Assembly (NCBI RefSeq): GCF_019352895.1
Contig: NZ_JAAAFX010000007.1
Span: 204,199 to 268,198 of the forward strand
Reading direction: 5' to 3'
Source: Variovorax boronicumulans
GTDB taxonomy: Bacteria > Pseudomonadota > Gammaproteobacteria > Burkholderiales > Burkholderiaceae_C
DNA length: 64,000 nt
Positions 49,168 to 59,107 of this stretch are shown here, in pieces. The position numbers and the translations under genes were made by a program. The notes under the pieces are model-generated. The model ran no database searches, had not been told where the DNA came from, and saw only the letters and a list, made by a program, of their open reading frames with translations. Within the stretch, counting starts at the first letter, position 1, and the number at the start of each line of letters is the position of its first letter.

Positions 49168-50190
49168 ATGAGCATTCGCCGCGACTTTATCAAGCTTTCC
49201 ATCGGCACTGTCCTGGCGAGCGGCATGGCCCTCACGGCCCTGCCGTCGTTCGCCCAGACGGTGAACCTGCTCAACGTCTCCTACGACCCGACCCGCGAGC
49301 TCTACGTCGACTACAACAAGGCCTTCGCCGCCTACTGGAAGGGCAAGACCGGCCAGGACGTGGTGATCAAGCAGTCGCACGGCGGCTCGGGCAAGCAGGC
49401 CCGCTCGATCATCGACGGCATCGACGCCGACGTCGCCACGCTGGCGCTGGCCGGCGACACCGACGCGCTGGTCACGCACGGCGGTCTGGTCAAGCCCGAC
49501 TGGCAGAAGCGCCTGCCGCACAATTCGGCGCCCTACACCTCGACCATCGTGTTCCTGGTGAAGAAGGGCAATCCCAAGGGCCTGAAGGACTGGGACGACC
49601 TGATCAAGCCCGGCGTGCAGGTGATCACGCCCAACCCGAAGACCTCGGGTGGCGCGCGCTGGAACTACCTCGCGGCCTGGGAATTCGCCAAGCGCAAGTA
49701 CGGCGGCGACGACAAGGCCAAGGACTTCGTCGGCAAGCTGTTCAAGAACGTGCCGGTGCTCGACACGGGCGCGCGCGGCTCCACCATCACCTTCGTCCAG
49801 CGCGGCGTGGGCGACGTGCTGCTGGCCTGGGAGAACGAGGCCTACCTGGCGCTCAAGGAATTCGGTCCGGACAAGTTCGACATCGTCGCGCCCTCGATCA
49901 GCATCCTGGCCGAGCCCACCGTGGCCGTGGTCGACAAGGTGGTCGACCGCAAGGGCACGCGCGCCGTGGCCGAGGAATACCTGAAGTACCTCTACTCGGA
50001 CGAAGGCCAGGACATCGCCGGCCGCAACTACTACCGCCCGACCTCGGAAAAGGCCAAGGCCAAGTACGACAAGCAGTTCCCGAAGCTGACGCTGTTCACC
50101 ATCGACGACGCCTTCGGCGGCTGGACGAAGGCGGACAAGGCGCACTTCGCCGATGGCGGTTCCTTCGACCAGATCTACACCAACAAGTGA
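49168..50190 (+). CDS. sbp: Sulfate/thiosulfate-binding periplasmic protein
   Basis: A 340-residue sulfate-binding protein: signal peptide ([20 protein letters not shown] to SFAQ), then [40 protein letters not shown] (sulfate-site loop), [19 protein letters not shown] and [20 protein letters not shown]. No cysT, cysW or cysA permease or ATPase genes are in the window, so it must serve a transporter encoded elsewhere. It heads the second sulfur locus, 28 bases before ssuE. Confidence 0.95.
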   Translation: MSIRRDFIKLSIGTVLASGMALTALPSFAQTVNLLNVSYDPTRELYVDYNKAFAAYWKGKTGQDVVIKQSHGGSGKQARSIIDGIDADVATLALAGDTDALVTHGGLVKPDWQKRLPHNSAPYTSTIVFLVKKGNPKGLKDWDDLIKPGVQVITPNPKTSGGARWNYLAAWEFAKRKYGGDDKAKDFVGKLFKNVPVLDTGARGSTITFVQRGVGDVLLAWENEAYLALKEFGPDKFDIVAPSISILAEPTVAVVDKVVDRKGTRAVAEEYLKYLYSDEGQDIAGRNYYRPTSEKAKAKYDKQFPKLTLFTIDDAFGGWTKADKAHFADGGSFDQIYTNK

Positions 50191-50218
50191 TCGATCCGAG
50201 AAACCAAAGAAAGCACGT

Positions 50219-50803
50219 GTGACTGTTTTGTTGATTGCCGGCAGCCCGACCGCCCCCTCGCGTTCATCGGCGCTGCTCGAAGCGGTGGGCCAGCGGCTCG
50301 AAGGCCGCGGCGCCCGCATCGATCGCATCGCGGTGCGCGAGCTCCCGGCGCAGCCCCTGCTGCATGCCGACTGGAACCATCCGGCCGTCCAGCGCGTGAT
50401 CGCGCAGGTCGCCGAGGCCCAGGTGGTGGTGGTCGCGACCCCGGTCTACAAGGCTGCGTACAGCGGCGTGCTCAAGGTGCTGCTGGACCTGCTGGCGCAG
50501 GACGCGCTCAAGGGCAAGACGGTGCTGCCGCTGGCCACCGGCGGCAGCCCGCACCACATGCTCGCGCTGGACTATGCGCTGCGCCCGGTGCTGCAGTCGC
50601 TGGCGGCGCGGCAGATCCTGCCGGGTGTCTATGCCACCGACGCCCAGGTCACGCTCACGCCCGAGGGCGCCTACCAGGTGCACCCGGACCTGGCACGCCG
50701 GCTCGACGACGCGGCCGAGGCGCTGGCCACCGAAGGCCTGAAGTTGCCGCCGCGGCGCGGCTTCGATCCGGTGCCGTTCTCGCAGGTGCGATGTAGTTTC
50801 TGA
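50219..50803 (+). CDS. ssuE: NADPH-dependent FMN reductase SsuE
   Basis: A 194-residue flavodoxin-like reductase starting at a GTG (VTVLLIAGSPTAPSRSSALL). Other SsuE marks are ATPVYKAAYSGVLKVLLDLL and LATGGSPHHMLALDYALRPV. It supplies FMNH2 to SsuD-type monooxygenases, of which the window has two. It begins 28 bases after the sbp stop, so the two are probably co-transcribed. Confidence 0.94.
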   Translation: MTVLLIAGSPTAPSRSSALLEAVGQRLEGRGARIDRIAVRELPAQPLLHADWNHPAVQRVIAQVAEAQVVVVATPVYKAAYSGVLKVLLDLLAQDALKGKTVLPLATGGSPHHMLALDYALRPVLQSLAARQILPGVYATDAQVTLTPEGAYQVHPDLARRLDDAAEALATEGLKLPPRRGFDPVPFSQVRCSF

Positions 50804-50849
50804 CCCGCGAGGTGACCCACCCCCGATAGCCGGCGCGCACTTCGTGTCG

Positions 50850-50935
50850 CTTGGCTTTCCCCCCTCAAGGGGGCAACACCAGCGGCCCGGCGAAGCCGGT
50901 TCCGCGGTGTTCCACGAACAGAGTCCCGTGCCACC
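50850..50935. repeat. Probable dispersed intergenic repeat
   Basis: The gap between ssuE and the next gene contains CCCCCTCAAGGGGG (a 6-bp-stem palindrome), then CCGGCGAAGCCGG and a GGTTCCGCGGTGTTCC segment. I recognise this combination as a type of intergenic repeat common in Comamonadaceae genomes. Only one copy is in this window, so the claim rests on memory of the family. No gene fits in these 185 bases. Confidence 0.45.
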
Positions 50936-50988
50936 GCTGGGGTGGTCATGGGGAAGGCTTTGCCTGTGTTTCGCCAAAGGACATCTCC

Positions 50989-52008
50989 ATGCATCCCGTC
51001 AACCCCGAAGACTTCGCCATCGATTCCGAACCGCGTCCGCTGTGGCAGTCGCTGCGCGACCTCGCGCTGAGCCTGCTGGTGGTCGCGGCCATCGCCTTGA
51101 TCACGGCCTTCCTGACCGCGACCTCGGCGCACGCGCAGGCCGGTGCGCAGCAGTTGCGCATCGGCTACCAGAAGTCGGCCAGCCTGTTCGTGCTGCAGAA
51201 GGCCCAGGGCTCGCTGGAGAAGAAGCTGCAGCCGCTGGGCTTCGGCGTGAAGTGGGTCGAGTTCCCGGCCGGGCCGCAACTGCTCGAAGGGCTCAACGTC
51301 GGCGCGGTCGACGTGGGCTTCGTGGGCGAGGCGCCGCCGATCTTCGCGCAGGCCGCCGGCGCCAAGTTCGTCTACTTCGGCCACGACCCGGCCGCGCCGC
51401 GCGCCGAGGCCATCCTGGTCACCAAGGACTCGCCGATCCGTTCGGTGGCCGATCTCAAGGGCAAGAAGGTTGCGCTCAACAAGGGCAGCAACGTGCACTA
51501 CCTGCTGGTCAAGCAACTCGAGAAGAACGGTCTCAGTCTGTCCGACATCCAGCCGATCTACCTGGCGCCGGCCGACGGCCGCGCGGCCTTCGAAAGCAAG
51601 AACGTCGATGCCTGGGTGATCTGGGATCCGTTCCAGGCTGCGGCCGAGAAGGCCACCGGCGCGCGCGTGCTGGCCGACGGCACGCCGGGCGTGGTGAGCA
51701 ACTACCAGTACTACCTGGGCGAGCGCGGCTTCGTCACGAAGAACCCGAAGGTGATCGAGGCGTTGTTCGAGGACTCGGTGTCGCAGGGCATCTGGCTCAA
51801 GAAGAACCTGCGCCAGGCCGCCGAGATCATCGCGCCGCTGCAGGGCCTGCCGGTGGACGTGGTCGAGCTGGCGCTGCGCCGCTACGAGTTCAACGTCAAG
51901 CCGCTCACGCCCGAGGTCGTGGCCGAGCAGCAAAAGATCGCCGACACCTTCTTCCAGCTGAAGCTGATTCCCAAGGCCATCAAGGTGCGCGACGCGATCG
52001 CCAACTAG
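50989..52008 (+). CDS. ssuA: Sulfonate-binding protein SsuA-like (1)
   Basis: A 339-residue aliphatic-sulfonate-binding protein. The N-terminus is unusual: about 30 hydrophilic residues (NPEDFAIDSEPRPLWQSLRD) precede the hydrophobic segment LALSLLVVAAIALITAFLTA and an AHAQA cleavage-like site, longer than normal signal peptides. The mature part is canonical: [59 protein letters not shown] and [10 protein letters not shown]. First of three SsuA-like genes in this locus. Confidence 0.92.
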   Translation: MHPVNPEDFAIDSEPRPLWQSLRDLALSLLVVAAIALITAFLTATSAHAQAGAQQLRIGYQKSASLFVLQKAQGSLEKKLQPLGFGVKWVEFPAGPQLLEGLNVGAVDVGFVGEAPPIFAQAAGAKFVYFGHDPAAPRAEAILVTKDSPIRSVADLKGKKVALNKGSNVHYLLVKQLEKNGLSLSDIQPIYLAPADGRAAFESKNVDAWVIWDPFQAAAEKATGARVLADGTPGVVSNYQYYLGERGFVTKNPKVIEALFEDSVSQGIWLKKNLRQAAEIIAPLQGLPVDVVELALRRYEFNVKPLTPEVVAEQQKIADTFFQLKLIPKAIKVRDAIAN

Positions 52009-52051
52009 GCCGCTCCCTCCTTCCAGGCCGAACCGAACAGAGAACCCACAC

Positions 52052-53008
52052 ATGACCTCCATTTCGCTCCCCCGCCGCCGCCTGATCCAGGGCGCCGCCG
52101 CCGCCATCGTGCTGCCTTCCTTCGCCGCACTGGCACAGCCGCCGGCACGCACGCTGCGCATCGGCAACCAGAAGGGCAACCTGAGCCTGCTCAAGGGCCG
52201 CGGCACGCTCGAGAAGCGGCTGGCGCCGCTCAACGTGTCGGTGAAGTGGACCGAGTTCACGGCCGGCCCGGTGCAGCTCGAAGCGCTCAACGTCGGCTCG
52301 ATCGACTTCGGCGACGTGGGCGAAGCGCCGCCGATCTTCGCGCAGGCCGCGGGTGCGCCGCTGGCCTACGTGGCCGCCACCGTGCCGCGCCCCGCCTCGG
52401 AAGCGGTGCTGGTGCCCAAGGGCTCGGCGCTGCGCACCGTGGCCGATCTCAAGGGCAAGAAGATCGCGCTCAACAAGGGCAGCAACGTCCACTACTTCAT
52501 CGTCAAGCTGGCCGAGAAGCACGGCCTGGCCTACACCGACCTGAACCTCGTCTACCTGCCGCCGGCCGATGCGCGCGCGGCCTTCGAGAAGGGCTCGGTC
52601 GACGCCTGGGTCATCTGGGACCCCTTCCTGGCCGCCGCCGAGAAGACGCTCGACGCGCGCGTGCTGGCCGACGCCACCGGCGTGGTGGGCAACCGCGCCT
52701 TCTACTTCTCCTCGCTCGACTACGTGGCGAAGAACCAGGACGTGCTGAGCATCGTGACCGAGGAGATCAACAGCATCGACAAGTGGGCCGAAGCCAACAA
52801 GGACGCGTTCTCGTCCGAACTCGCCGCGCTGTTGGGCCTGCCCAAGCCCGTGCTTGACCTGTCGGTGAGCCGCGGCCGCTACGGCACCGGCCCGATCACC
52901 AAGGCCATCCTGGCCGAGCAACAACAGATCGCCGACACCTTCTTCGCGTTGAAGCTGATCCCCAAGAAGATCAACGTGCTCGAGGCCGCCGCGGCCAGCA
53001 TCGCCTGA
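52052..53008 (+). CDS. Sulfonate-binding protein SsuA-like (2)
   Basis: A 318-residue binding protein with an RR-containing signal peptide ([20 protein letters not shown]). Mature marks equal those of the preceding gene: [59 protein letters not shown] and [17 protein letters not shown]. The near-identical GSNVHY and WVIWDPF segments point to tandem duplication followed by divergence in the ligand pocket. It starts 43 bases after the previous stop and ends 10 bases before ssuD. Confidence 0.92.
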   Translation: MTSISLPRRRLIQGAAAAIVLPSFAALAQPPARTLRIGNQKGNLSLLKGRGTLEKRLAPLNVSVKWTEFTAGPVQLEALNVGSIDFGDVGEAPPIFAQAAGAPLAYVAATVPRPASEAVLVPKGSALRTVADLKGKKIALNKGSNVHYFIVKLAEKHGLAYTDLNLVYLPPADARAAFEKGSVDAWVIWDPFLAAAEKTLDARVLADATGVVGNRAFYFSSLDYVAKNQDVLSIVTEEINSIDKWAEANKDAFSSELAALLGLPKPVLDLSVSRGRYGTGPITKAILAEQQQIADTFFALKLIPKKINVLEAAAASIA

Positions 53009-53018
53009 GTCCGTCGCC

Positions 53019-54188
53019 ATGCAATTCTTCTGGTTCCTTCCCACGCACGGCGACACCCGCTACCTCGGCAGCGCCGAGGGCGCACGGCCGGTCGAGCTGT
53101 CGTACCTGCAGCAGATCGCCGGCGCCGCCGACCGCCTCGGCTACGAGGGCGTGCTGATCCCCACGGGCCGCTCCTGCGAGGACCCCTGGGTCATCGCCTC
53201 GAGCCTGATCGGTGCGACCACGAAGCTCAAGTTCCTGGTCGCGGTGCGCCCGGGCCTGCACCAGCCCAGCCTGGCCGCGCGCATGGCCGCGACCTTCGAC
53301 CGGCTCTCGGAAGGCCGCCTGCTGGTGAACCTCGTGACCGGCGGCGACCAGACCGAGCTCGAGGGCGACGGCGTGTTCCTCGACCATGCCTCGCGCTACG
53401 AGCAGTCGGCGGAGTTCATCCGCATCTGGCGCGAGATCCTGGCGCGCAGCCACGACGGCCAGAGCTTCGACTACGAAGGCAAGCACCTGACGGTCAAGGG
53501 CGCCAAGCTGCTGTACCCGCCGGTGCAGACGCCGTACCCGCCGGTGTGGTTCGGCGGCTCCTCCGAGGCCGCGCACGAACTTGCTGCCGAGCAGGTCGAT
53601 GCCTACCTGACCTGGGGCGAGCCGCCGGCCGAGGTCGCGAAGAAGATCGCAGACGTCAAGGCGCGTGCAGCGAGCAAGGGCCGCAAGGTCGCGTTCGGCA
53701 TCCGCCTGCACGTGATCGTGCGCGAAACCGACGACGCCGCCTGGCAGGCCGCCGAGGATCTGATCAGCCGCGTCGACGACGCCACCGTGATCCGGGCCCA
53801 GGCCGCCTTCGCGAAGATGGACTCCGAAGGCCAGCGCCGCATGGCCGCGCTGCATGCCAAGGGCGCCAAGCGCACCCGGGCCGACCTCGAGATCTCGCCC
53901 AACCTCTGGGCCGGCGTGGGCCTGGTGCGCGGCGGTGCGGGCACGGCGCTGGTCGGCGACGCCAAGACCGTCGCCGCACGCATCGAGGAGTACGCGGCGC
54001 TGGGCCTGGACAAGTTCATCCTCTCGGGCTACCCGCACCTCGAGGAGGCCTACCGCTTCGCCGAGCTGGTGTTCCCGCTGCTCTCCTACAAGACGAAGGC
54101 ACGGCTGGCCGGCGGCCTGCCGACCGGGCCCTTCGGCGAAGTCGTGGCCAATCTCGACGCGCCTTCGCGTCTGGCTTCGCAAAGCTGA
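53019..54188 (+). CDS. ssuD: FMNH2-dependent alkanesulfonate monooxygenase
   Basis: A 389-residue Ssu[21 protein letters not shown] is the standard N-terminus, followed by [20 protein letters not shown] (with the conserved Cys), [38 protein letters not shown] and [20 protein letters not shown]. It converts alkanesulfonates to aldehyde and sulfite with FMNH2 from SsuE. It is flanked by SsuA-like and SsuC genes in one operon. Confidence 0.96.
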   Translation: MQFFWFLPTHGDTRYLGSAEGARPVELSYLQQIAGAADRLGYEGVLIPTGRSCEDPWVIASSLIGATTKLKFLVAVRPGLHQPSLAARMAATFDRLSEGRLLVNLVTGGDQTELEGDGVFLDHASRYEQSAEFIRIWREILARSHDGQSFDYEGKHLTVKGAKLLYPPVQTPYPPVWFGGSSEAAHELAAEQVDAYLTWGEPPAEVAKKIADVKARAASKGRKVAFGIRLHVIVRETDDAAWQAAEDLISRVDDATVIRAQAAFAKMDSEGQRRMAALHAKGAKRTRADLEISPNLWAGVGLVRGGAGTALVGDAKTVAARIEEYAALGLDKFILSGYPHLEEAYRFAELVFPLLSYKTKARLAGGLPTGPFGEVVANLDAPSRLASQS

Positions 54189-54196
54189 GGACGGCC

Positions 54197-55033
54197 ATGA
54201 CCGAACAAGTGCAGAAACTGCCGGCTGTCGCCGCCAATGGCGCGGGAGGCGCGCTCAAGGGCTTCGCCGTGAATGTCGCGAAGCGGCTGATTCCCTGGCT
54301 CGTGCCCGTGGGGCTGATCGTGTTCTGGCAGATCGCATCCTCCTTTGGCTGGCTGTCGACGCGCGTGCTGCCGGCGCCGGTCGACGTGGTCAAGGCCGCG
54401 TGGACGCTGACCGTCTCGGGCGAACTCTGGACCCACGTGAAGGTCAGCGCGGGCCGTGCGCTCGCCGGCCTCGCGATCGGCGGCGGCGCGGGCCTGGCGC
54501 TGGGCCTGCTGACCGGCTCGGTGAAGTTCGCCGAGACCCTGCTCGACTCCACCATCCAGATGGTGCGCAACATCCCGGCGCTGGCGCTGATCCCGCTGGT
54601 GATCCTGTGGTTCGGCATCGACGAGACCGCCAAGCTGTTCCTGATCAGCATCTCGGTGTTCTTCCCGATCTACCTCAACACCTTCCACGGCATCCGCAAC
54701 GTCGACCCGCAGCTCATCGAGATGGGCCGCACCTACGGCCTCACGCGCTGGCAGCTCTACCGCGAGGTGATCCTGCCGGGCGCGCTGTCGTCGATCCTGG
54801 TCGGGCTGCGCTTCTCGCTGGGCCTGATGTGGGTGATCCTGATCGTGGCCGAGACCATCTCGGCGCAGGCCGGCATCGGCTACCTCACGATGAACGCCCG
54901 CGAGTTCCTGCAGACCGACATCGTGCTGGTCGGCATCCTGCTGTACGCGCTGCTCGGCAAGCTGGCCGACCTGTTCGCGCGCGGCCTCGAGCACTGGTGG
55001 CTGCGCTGGCACCCCGGCTACCAATCCAAGTGA
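54197..55033 (+). CDS. ssuC: Aliphatic sulfonate ABC permease
   Basis: A 278-residue permease with a 30-residue cytoplasmic N-terminus and about six membrane segments (LIPWLVPVGLIVFWQIASSF, MVRNIPALALIPLVILWFGI, FLISISVFFPIYLNTFHGIR). The ATPase-contact loop is EMGRTYGLTRWQLYREVILP. It is the single permease of this locus, in contrast with the two in the operon at 40147. It starts 8 bases after ssuD. Confidence 0.95.
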   Translation: MTEQVQKLPAVAANGAGGALKGFAVNVAKRLIPWLVPVGLIVFWQIASSFGWLSTRVLPAPVDVVKAAWTLTVSGELWTHVKVSAGRALAGLAIGGGAGLALGLLTGSVKFAETLLDSTIQMVRNIPALALIPLVILWFGIDETAKLFLISISVFFPIYLNTFHGIRNVDPQLIEMGRTYGLTRWQLYREVILPGALSSILVGLRFSLGLMWVILIVAETISAQAGIGYLTMNAREFLQTDIVLVGILLYALLGKLADLFARGLEHWWLRWHPGYQSK

Positions 55034-55046
55034 CGGAAAGACCCCC

Positions 55047-56015
55047 ATGACCTCATCGCTTTCCTTCACCCGCCGCGGCGCGCTCGGCACGCTGGCCGCG
55101 CTCGGTGCGGCATCGGCCTTCGCGCAGCAGGGCCACAGCACGGTGCGCATCGGCTACCAGAAGTCGTCGACGCTGATCGTGGTGCTCAAGACCCAGGGCA
55201 CGCTCGAGCAGCAGCTCGCGCCGCTGGGCGTCAAGCCCAGCTGGCACGAGTTCACCAGCGGCCTGCCGCTGCTCGAGGCGCTGAACCTCGACAACCTCGA
55301 CTTCAGCGCCGACGTGGCCGACACCGTGCCGGTGTTCGCGCAGGCGGCCGGTGCGCAACTGACCTTCGTGGCGCAGGAAGCGCCGTCGCCCGCGGCCCAG
55401 GCGATCGTGGTGCGCGAGGACTCGCCCATTCGCACGGTGGCCGACCTCAAGGGCCGCAAGATCGGCTTCGCCAAGGCGGCGGGCGTGCACTACCTGCTGA
55501 TCGCCGCGCTCGACAAGGCCGGCCTGTCCTTCAAGGACATCGAGCCCGCCTACCTGACACCGGCCGACGGCCGTGCGGCCTTCGAGAAGGGCGCGATCGA
55601 CGCCTGGGTCGTCTGGGACCCGTTCCTCTCGGCCGCCCAGCGCCAGTCGAAGCTGCGGGTGCTGGCCGACGGCACTGGCATCGCTTCGTACCAGCGCTAC
55701 TACCTGGCCAGCACCAAGTTCGCGACCGCGCGGCCCGACGTGCTGCGCGTGCTCTATGCCGAACTGGCGAAGGCCGGCCGCTGGGTCAAGCAGTACCCGA
55801 AGGACGCGGCCGCGCTGCTCGCGCCGGTGTGGGGCATCGACGCTGCCACGGTGGAGCAGGCCAACGCCCGGCGCAGCTACGCGGTGCGCCCGGCCGTGGC
55901 CGAGGGCCTGGCCGAGCAGCAGAAGATCGCCGACGCCTTCTTCGCCGAGAAGCTGCTGCCGCGCAAGCTCAACGCGCTCGACGTGCCGCTGTTTCAACCA
56001 GGAGCCGGCGCATGA
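55047..56015 (+). CDS. SsuA-like binding protein (3)
   Basis: A 322-residue binding protein with an RR signal peptide ([20 protein letters not shown]). It is more divergent than the other two: [20 protein letters not shown] replaces the VGEAPPIF motif, and [20 protein letters not shown] replaces KGSNVHY, so a different ligand is likely. VDAWV appears as [15 protein letters not shown]. Its stop overlaps the ssuB start (ATGA). Confidence 0.92.
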   Translation: MTSSLSFTRRGALGTLAALGAASAFAQQGHSTVRIGYQKSSTLIVVLKTQGTLEQQLAPLGVKPSWHEFTSGLPLLEALNLDNLDFSADVADTVPVFAQAAGAQLTFVAQEAPSPAAQAIVVREDSPIRTVADLKGRKIGFAKAAGVHYLLIAALDKAGLSFKDIEPAYLTPADGRAAFEKGAIDAWVVWDPFLSAAQRQSKLRVLADGTGIASYQRYYLASTKFATARPDVLRVLYAELAKAGRWVKQYPKDAAALLAPVWGIDAATVEQANARRSYAVRPAVAEGLAEQQKIADAFFAEKLLPRKLNALDVPLFQPGAGA

Positions 56016-56833
56016 CGACCGTATCGAACGAACCTTTGATCGCCGGCGGCGTGAAGCTCGAAGTGCGCGGCGTGCACAAGCGCTACGGCGCGCGCGAAGT
56101 GCTGCGCAACACGCAGCTGAGCATCGAGCCCGGCCAGTTCATCGCCATCGTGGGCCGCAGCGGCTGCGGCAAGAGCACGCTGCTGCGCCTGGTGGCGGGC
56201 CTCGAAGCGGCCACCGAAGGCACGCTGGCCACCGACGGCCGCGCCATCGACGGCCTGCACGACGACACGCGGATCATGTTCCAGGAAGCGCGCCTGCTGC
56301 CCTGGCGTCGCGTGCTCGACAACGTCACGCTGGGCCTGCCGACCGACCTGCGCGAACGCGGCCGCGAGGTGCTGGCCCAGGTCGGCCTGGCCGATCGCGA
56401 GAACGAATGGCCGGCGCGCCTGTCGGGCGGCCAGCGGCAGCGCGTGGCGCTGGCGCGCGCGCTCGTGCACCACCCGCGGCTGCTGCTGCTCGACGAGCCG
56501 CTGGGCGCGCTGGACGCGCTCACGCGCATCGAGATGCACCGGCTGATCGAGAACCTGTGGCAGCGCCACCGCTTCACCGCGCTGCTGGTCACGCACGACG
56601 TGCAGGAAGCGGTGGCGCTGGCCGACCGCGTGATCCTGATCGAGGACGGCCGCATCGCGCTCGACGAGAACATCGCACTGGCGCGCCCGCGCTCGCAGGG
56701 CGACCCGGCCTTCGCGGCCATCGAGAAGCGCATCCTCGACCGCGTGCTGCAGAAGCCCGGTACGGCCGAGTCCGAGAACCCCGACGACCGTTGGCTCACC
56801 ACCCCCGCGCACGCGTTGCGCTGGGCGGTCTGA
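56012..56833 (+). CDS. ssuB: Aliphatic sulfonate ABC transporter ATPase
   Basis: A 273-residue ABC ATPase: Walker [16 protein letters not shown]-loop [20 protein letters not shown], signature [15 protein letters not shown], Walker [21 protein letters not shown] and H-loop [20 protein letters not shown]. It partners SsuC and serves up to three binding proteins. Last transporter gene of the operon; metY follows after 29 bases. Confidence 0.95.
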   Translation: MTTVSNEPLIAGGVKLEVRGVHKRYGAREVLRNTQLSIEPGQFIAIVGRSGCGKSTLLRLVAGLEAATEGTLATDGRAIDGLHDDTRIMFQEARLLPWRRVLDNVTLGLPTDLRERGREVLAQVGLADRENEWPARLSGGQRQRVALARALVHHPRLLLLDEPLGALDALTRIEMHRLIENLWQRHRFTALLVTHDVQEAVALADRVILIEDGRIALDENIALARPRSQGDPAFAAIEKRILDRVLQKPGTAESENPDDRWLTTPAHALRWAV

Positions 56834-56862
56834 ACACTTTCATCCAAACAAAAGGCACACAC

Positions 56863-58149
56863 ATGTCCAACACCTGGAAATTCGAAACCCTGTCGGTCCA
56901 CGCCGGCTACTCGCCCGAGCCGACCACGCGCGCGGTGGCGCCGCCGATCTACCAGACCGTGGCCTATGCCTTCGACAGCGCGCAGCACGGCGCCGATCTG
57001 TTCGACCTCAAGGTGCCGGGCAACATCTACACCCGCATCAACAACCCGACGCAGGACGTGCTCGAACAGCGCGTGGCCGCGCTCGAGGGCGGCATCGCGG
57101 CGCTGGCCGTGGCCTCGGGCCAGGCCGCCGTGACCTACGCGATCCAGACCATCGCGGAAGCCGGCGACAACATCATCAGCAGCACCGCGCTGTATGGCGG
57201 CACCTACAACCTGTTCGCCCACACGCTGCCGCAGTTCGGCATCACCACGCGCTTCGCGGACCACCGCGATCCGGCGAGCTTCGAGAAGCTGTTCGACGAG
57301 AAGACCAAGGCGGTGTTCGTCGAGTCGCTGGGCAACCCGGCCGGCAACGTGACCGACATCGCGGCCATCGCCGAGATCGCGCACCGCCACGGCGTGCCGC
57401 TGATCGTCGACAACACCGTGCCCTCGCCGTACCTGAGCCGGCCCATCGAGCACGGCGCCGACATCGTGGTGCACTCGCTGACCAAGTACCTGGGCGGCCA
57501 CGGCACCAGCATCGGCGGCGCGATCGTCGACTCGGGCAAGTTCCCCTGGGCCGAGCACAAGGAACGCTTCAAGCGCCTCAACGAACCCGACGTGAGCTAC
57601 CACGGCGTGGTCTACACCGAGGCGCTGGGCCCGGCCGCCTTCATCGGCCGTGCGCGCGTGGTGCCGCTGCGCAACACCGGCGCGGCCATCTCGCCCTTCA
57701 ATGCCTTCCTGATCCTGCAGGGCATCGAGACGCTGGCACTGCGCATGGACCGCATCAGCAGCAATGCGCTGGCGGTGGCGCAGCACCTGAAGGCGCACAA
57801 GGCCGTGAACTGGGTCAACTACGCGGCGCTCGAAGACCACCCCGACCATGCGCTGGCGCAGAAGTACTTCGGCGGCAAGTCGAGCGGCGTGCTGACCTTC
57901 GGCATCGGCAGCGGCCGCGAAGGCGGCGCGAAGTTCCTTGATGCGCTCAAGCTCTTCACGCGCCTGGTGAACATCGGCGACGTGCGCTCGCTGGCCACGC
58001 ACCCGGCCTCGACCACCCACCGGCAGCTCAACCCCGAGGATCTGGCCAAGGCCGGCGTGACCGAGGACACGGTGCGCCTGTCGGTCGGCATCGAACACAT
58101 CGACGACCTGCTGGCGGACCTCGACGTCGCGCTGGCGGCGGCCTCCTGA
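56863..58149 (+). CDS. metY: O-acetylhomoserine sulfhydrylase
   Basis: A 428-residue PLP enzyme of the Cys/Met metabolism family. [20 protein letters not shown] is the standard start, [20 protein letters not shown] follows, and the PLP-binding Lys is in [11 protein letters not shown]. The insertion and length fit MetY-type O-acetylhomoserine aminocarboxypropyltransferases. It would capture sulfide, made from sulfite by CysI, to give homocysteine, so it is a logical end point of the sulfonate operon. Confidence 0.94.
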   Translation: MSNTWKFETLSVHAGYSPEPTTRAVAPPIYQTVAYAFDSAQHGADLFDLKVPGNIYTRINNPTQDVLEQRVAALEGGIAALAVASGQAAVTYAIQTIAEAGDNIISSTALYGGTYNLFAHTLPQFGITTRFADHRDPASFEKLFDEKTKAVFVESLGNPAGNVTDIAAIAEIAHRHGVPLIVDNTVPSPYLSRPIEHGADIVVHSLTKYLGGHGTSIGGAIVDSGKFPWAEHKERFKRLNEPDVSYHGVVYTEALGPAAFIGRARVVPLRNTGAAISPFNAFLILQGIETLALRMDRISSNALAVAQHLKAHKAVNWVNYAALEDHPDHALAQKYFGGKSSGVLTFGIGSGREGGAKFLDALKLFTRLVNIGDVRSLATHPASTTHRQLNPEDLAKAGVTEDTVRLSVGIEHIDDLLADLDVALAAAS

Positions 58150-58168
58150 ACGCCTTGCAGAAACGACC

Positions 58169-58765
58169 ATGACCACGCTCAACACCATCCCCGAAGCTGC
58201 GCTGGACCAATTGTTCCGCGCGGCCCGCACGGTGCATGCCTTCCGGCCCGTGCCCGTGACCGACGAACTGATCCACCAGCTTTACGAGCTCGTGAAGTGG
58301 GGCCCGACGGCCTTCAACGCCCAGCCGGCGCGCTATGTGTTCGTGCGCAGCGAGGAGGCCAAGGCAAAGCTCAAGCCGGCGCTGTCGGCGGGCAACAGCG
58401 CGCAGACGCTCGCGGCCGGCGTGACGGTGATCGTGGCGCACGACACGCGCTTCTACGAGCACCTGCCCACGCAGTTCCCGGCCTACGACGCCAAGCCGAT
58501 CTTCGAGAACAGCGCCGAGGCCGCGCAGGCCACGGCCTTCCGCAACAGCAGCCTGCAAGGTGCCTACCTGATCCTCGCGGCGCGCGCGCTGGGCCTCGAT
58601 GCGGGCCCGCAGTCGGGCTTCAACGCCGCGCTGGTCGACCAGGCCTTCTTCCCCGACGGCCGCTACCGCACCAACTTTTTGCTCAACCTGGGCGTGGCCG
58701 ACCCCAGCGGCACCTTCGAACGCGGGCCGCGACTGGCCTTCGACGAAGTGGCCGAGATCGCCTGA
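58169..58765 (+). CDS. Nitroreductase-family protein, RutE/HadB-like
   Basis: A 198-residue flavin oxidoreductase: [59 protein letters not shown] and [11 protein letters not shown] match the malonic semialdehyde reductase RutE group. No other rut genes are present, so the pyrimidine role is not supported by context. In a sulfonate operon it might reduce the aldehyde or semialdehyde left after desulfonation, for example of a short-chain sulfonate; this is inference. Confidence 0.88.
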   Translation: MTTLNTIPEAALDQLFRAARTVHAFRPVPVTDELIHQLYELVKWGPTAFNAQPARYVFVRSEEAKAKLKPALSAGNSAQTLAAGVTVIVAHDTRFYEHLPTQFPAYDAKPIFENSAEAAQATAFRNSSLQGAYLILAARALGLDAGPQSGFNAALVDQAFFPDGRYRTNFLLNLGVADPSGTFERGPRLAFDEVAEIA

Positions 58766-58822
58766 CCCGCCGCGCCGCATTCATTTCGTTCATTCCCGCT
58801 TCAACCCGAAAGAGAAATCACC

Positions 58823-59038
58823 ATGTCCATCCAAGCCATCAACGTCCGCAATCAGTTCAAGGGCAAGGTCAAGGAAATCATCCGCGGCGACGTCGTCTCC
58901 GAAGTGGATGTCGAGACCCCCTGGGGCATCGTCACCTCGGTGATCACCACGCGCTCGGTCGACGAGCTGCAACTCAAGCCCGGCTCCGACGTGGTCGCGC
59001 TGGTGAAGTCGACCGAAGTCTCGATCGCCAAGCTCTGA
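58823..59038 (+). CDS. Single-domain Mop (molybdopterin/molybdate-binding) protein
   Basis: A 71-residue TOBE/Mop protein: INVRNQFKGKVKEIIRGDVV, SEVDVETPWGIVTSVITTRS and VDELQLKPGSDVVALVKSTE VSIAK are the full Mop fold. These bind molybdate as oligomers for storage or homeostasis. Its place at the end of a sulfonate operon may relate to molybdate-sulfate competition or to Mo enzymes of sulfur oxidation such as sulfite dehydrogenase, neither of which can be shown here. Confidence 0.93.
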   Translation: MSIQAINVRNQFKGKVKEIIRGDVVSEVDVETPWGIVTSVITTRSVDELQLKPGSDVVALVKSTEVSIAKL

Positions 59039-59043
59039 GCGCG

Positions 59044-59074
59044 CGCGGCCCGCGAGGCGATCTCGCGGGCCGCG
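59044..59074. terminator. Strong stem-loop between convergent genes
   Basis: CGCGGCCCGCGAG (59044-59056) pairs perfectly with CTCGCGGGCCGCG (59062-59074) around a 5-base loop, 5 bases after the Mop gene stop and before the convergent Lrp gene end. No T-tract follows, so it is a likely mRNA 3' boundary and only possibly an intrinsic terminator. Confidence 0.6.
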
Positions 59075-59107
59075 GCGTTGCGCTTCACATCGCAGGGCCG
59101 CCGCACC

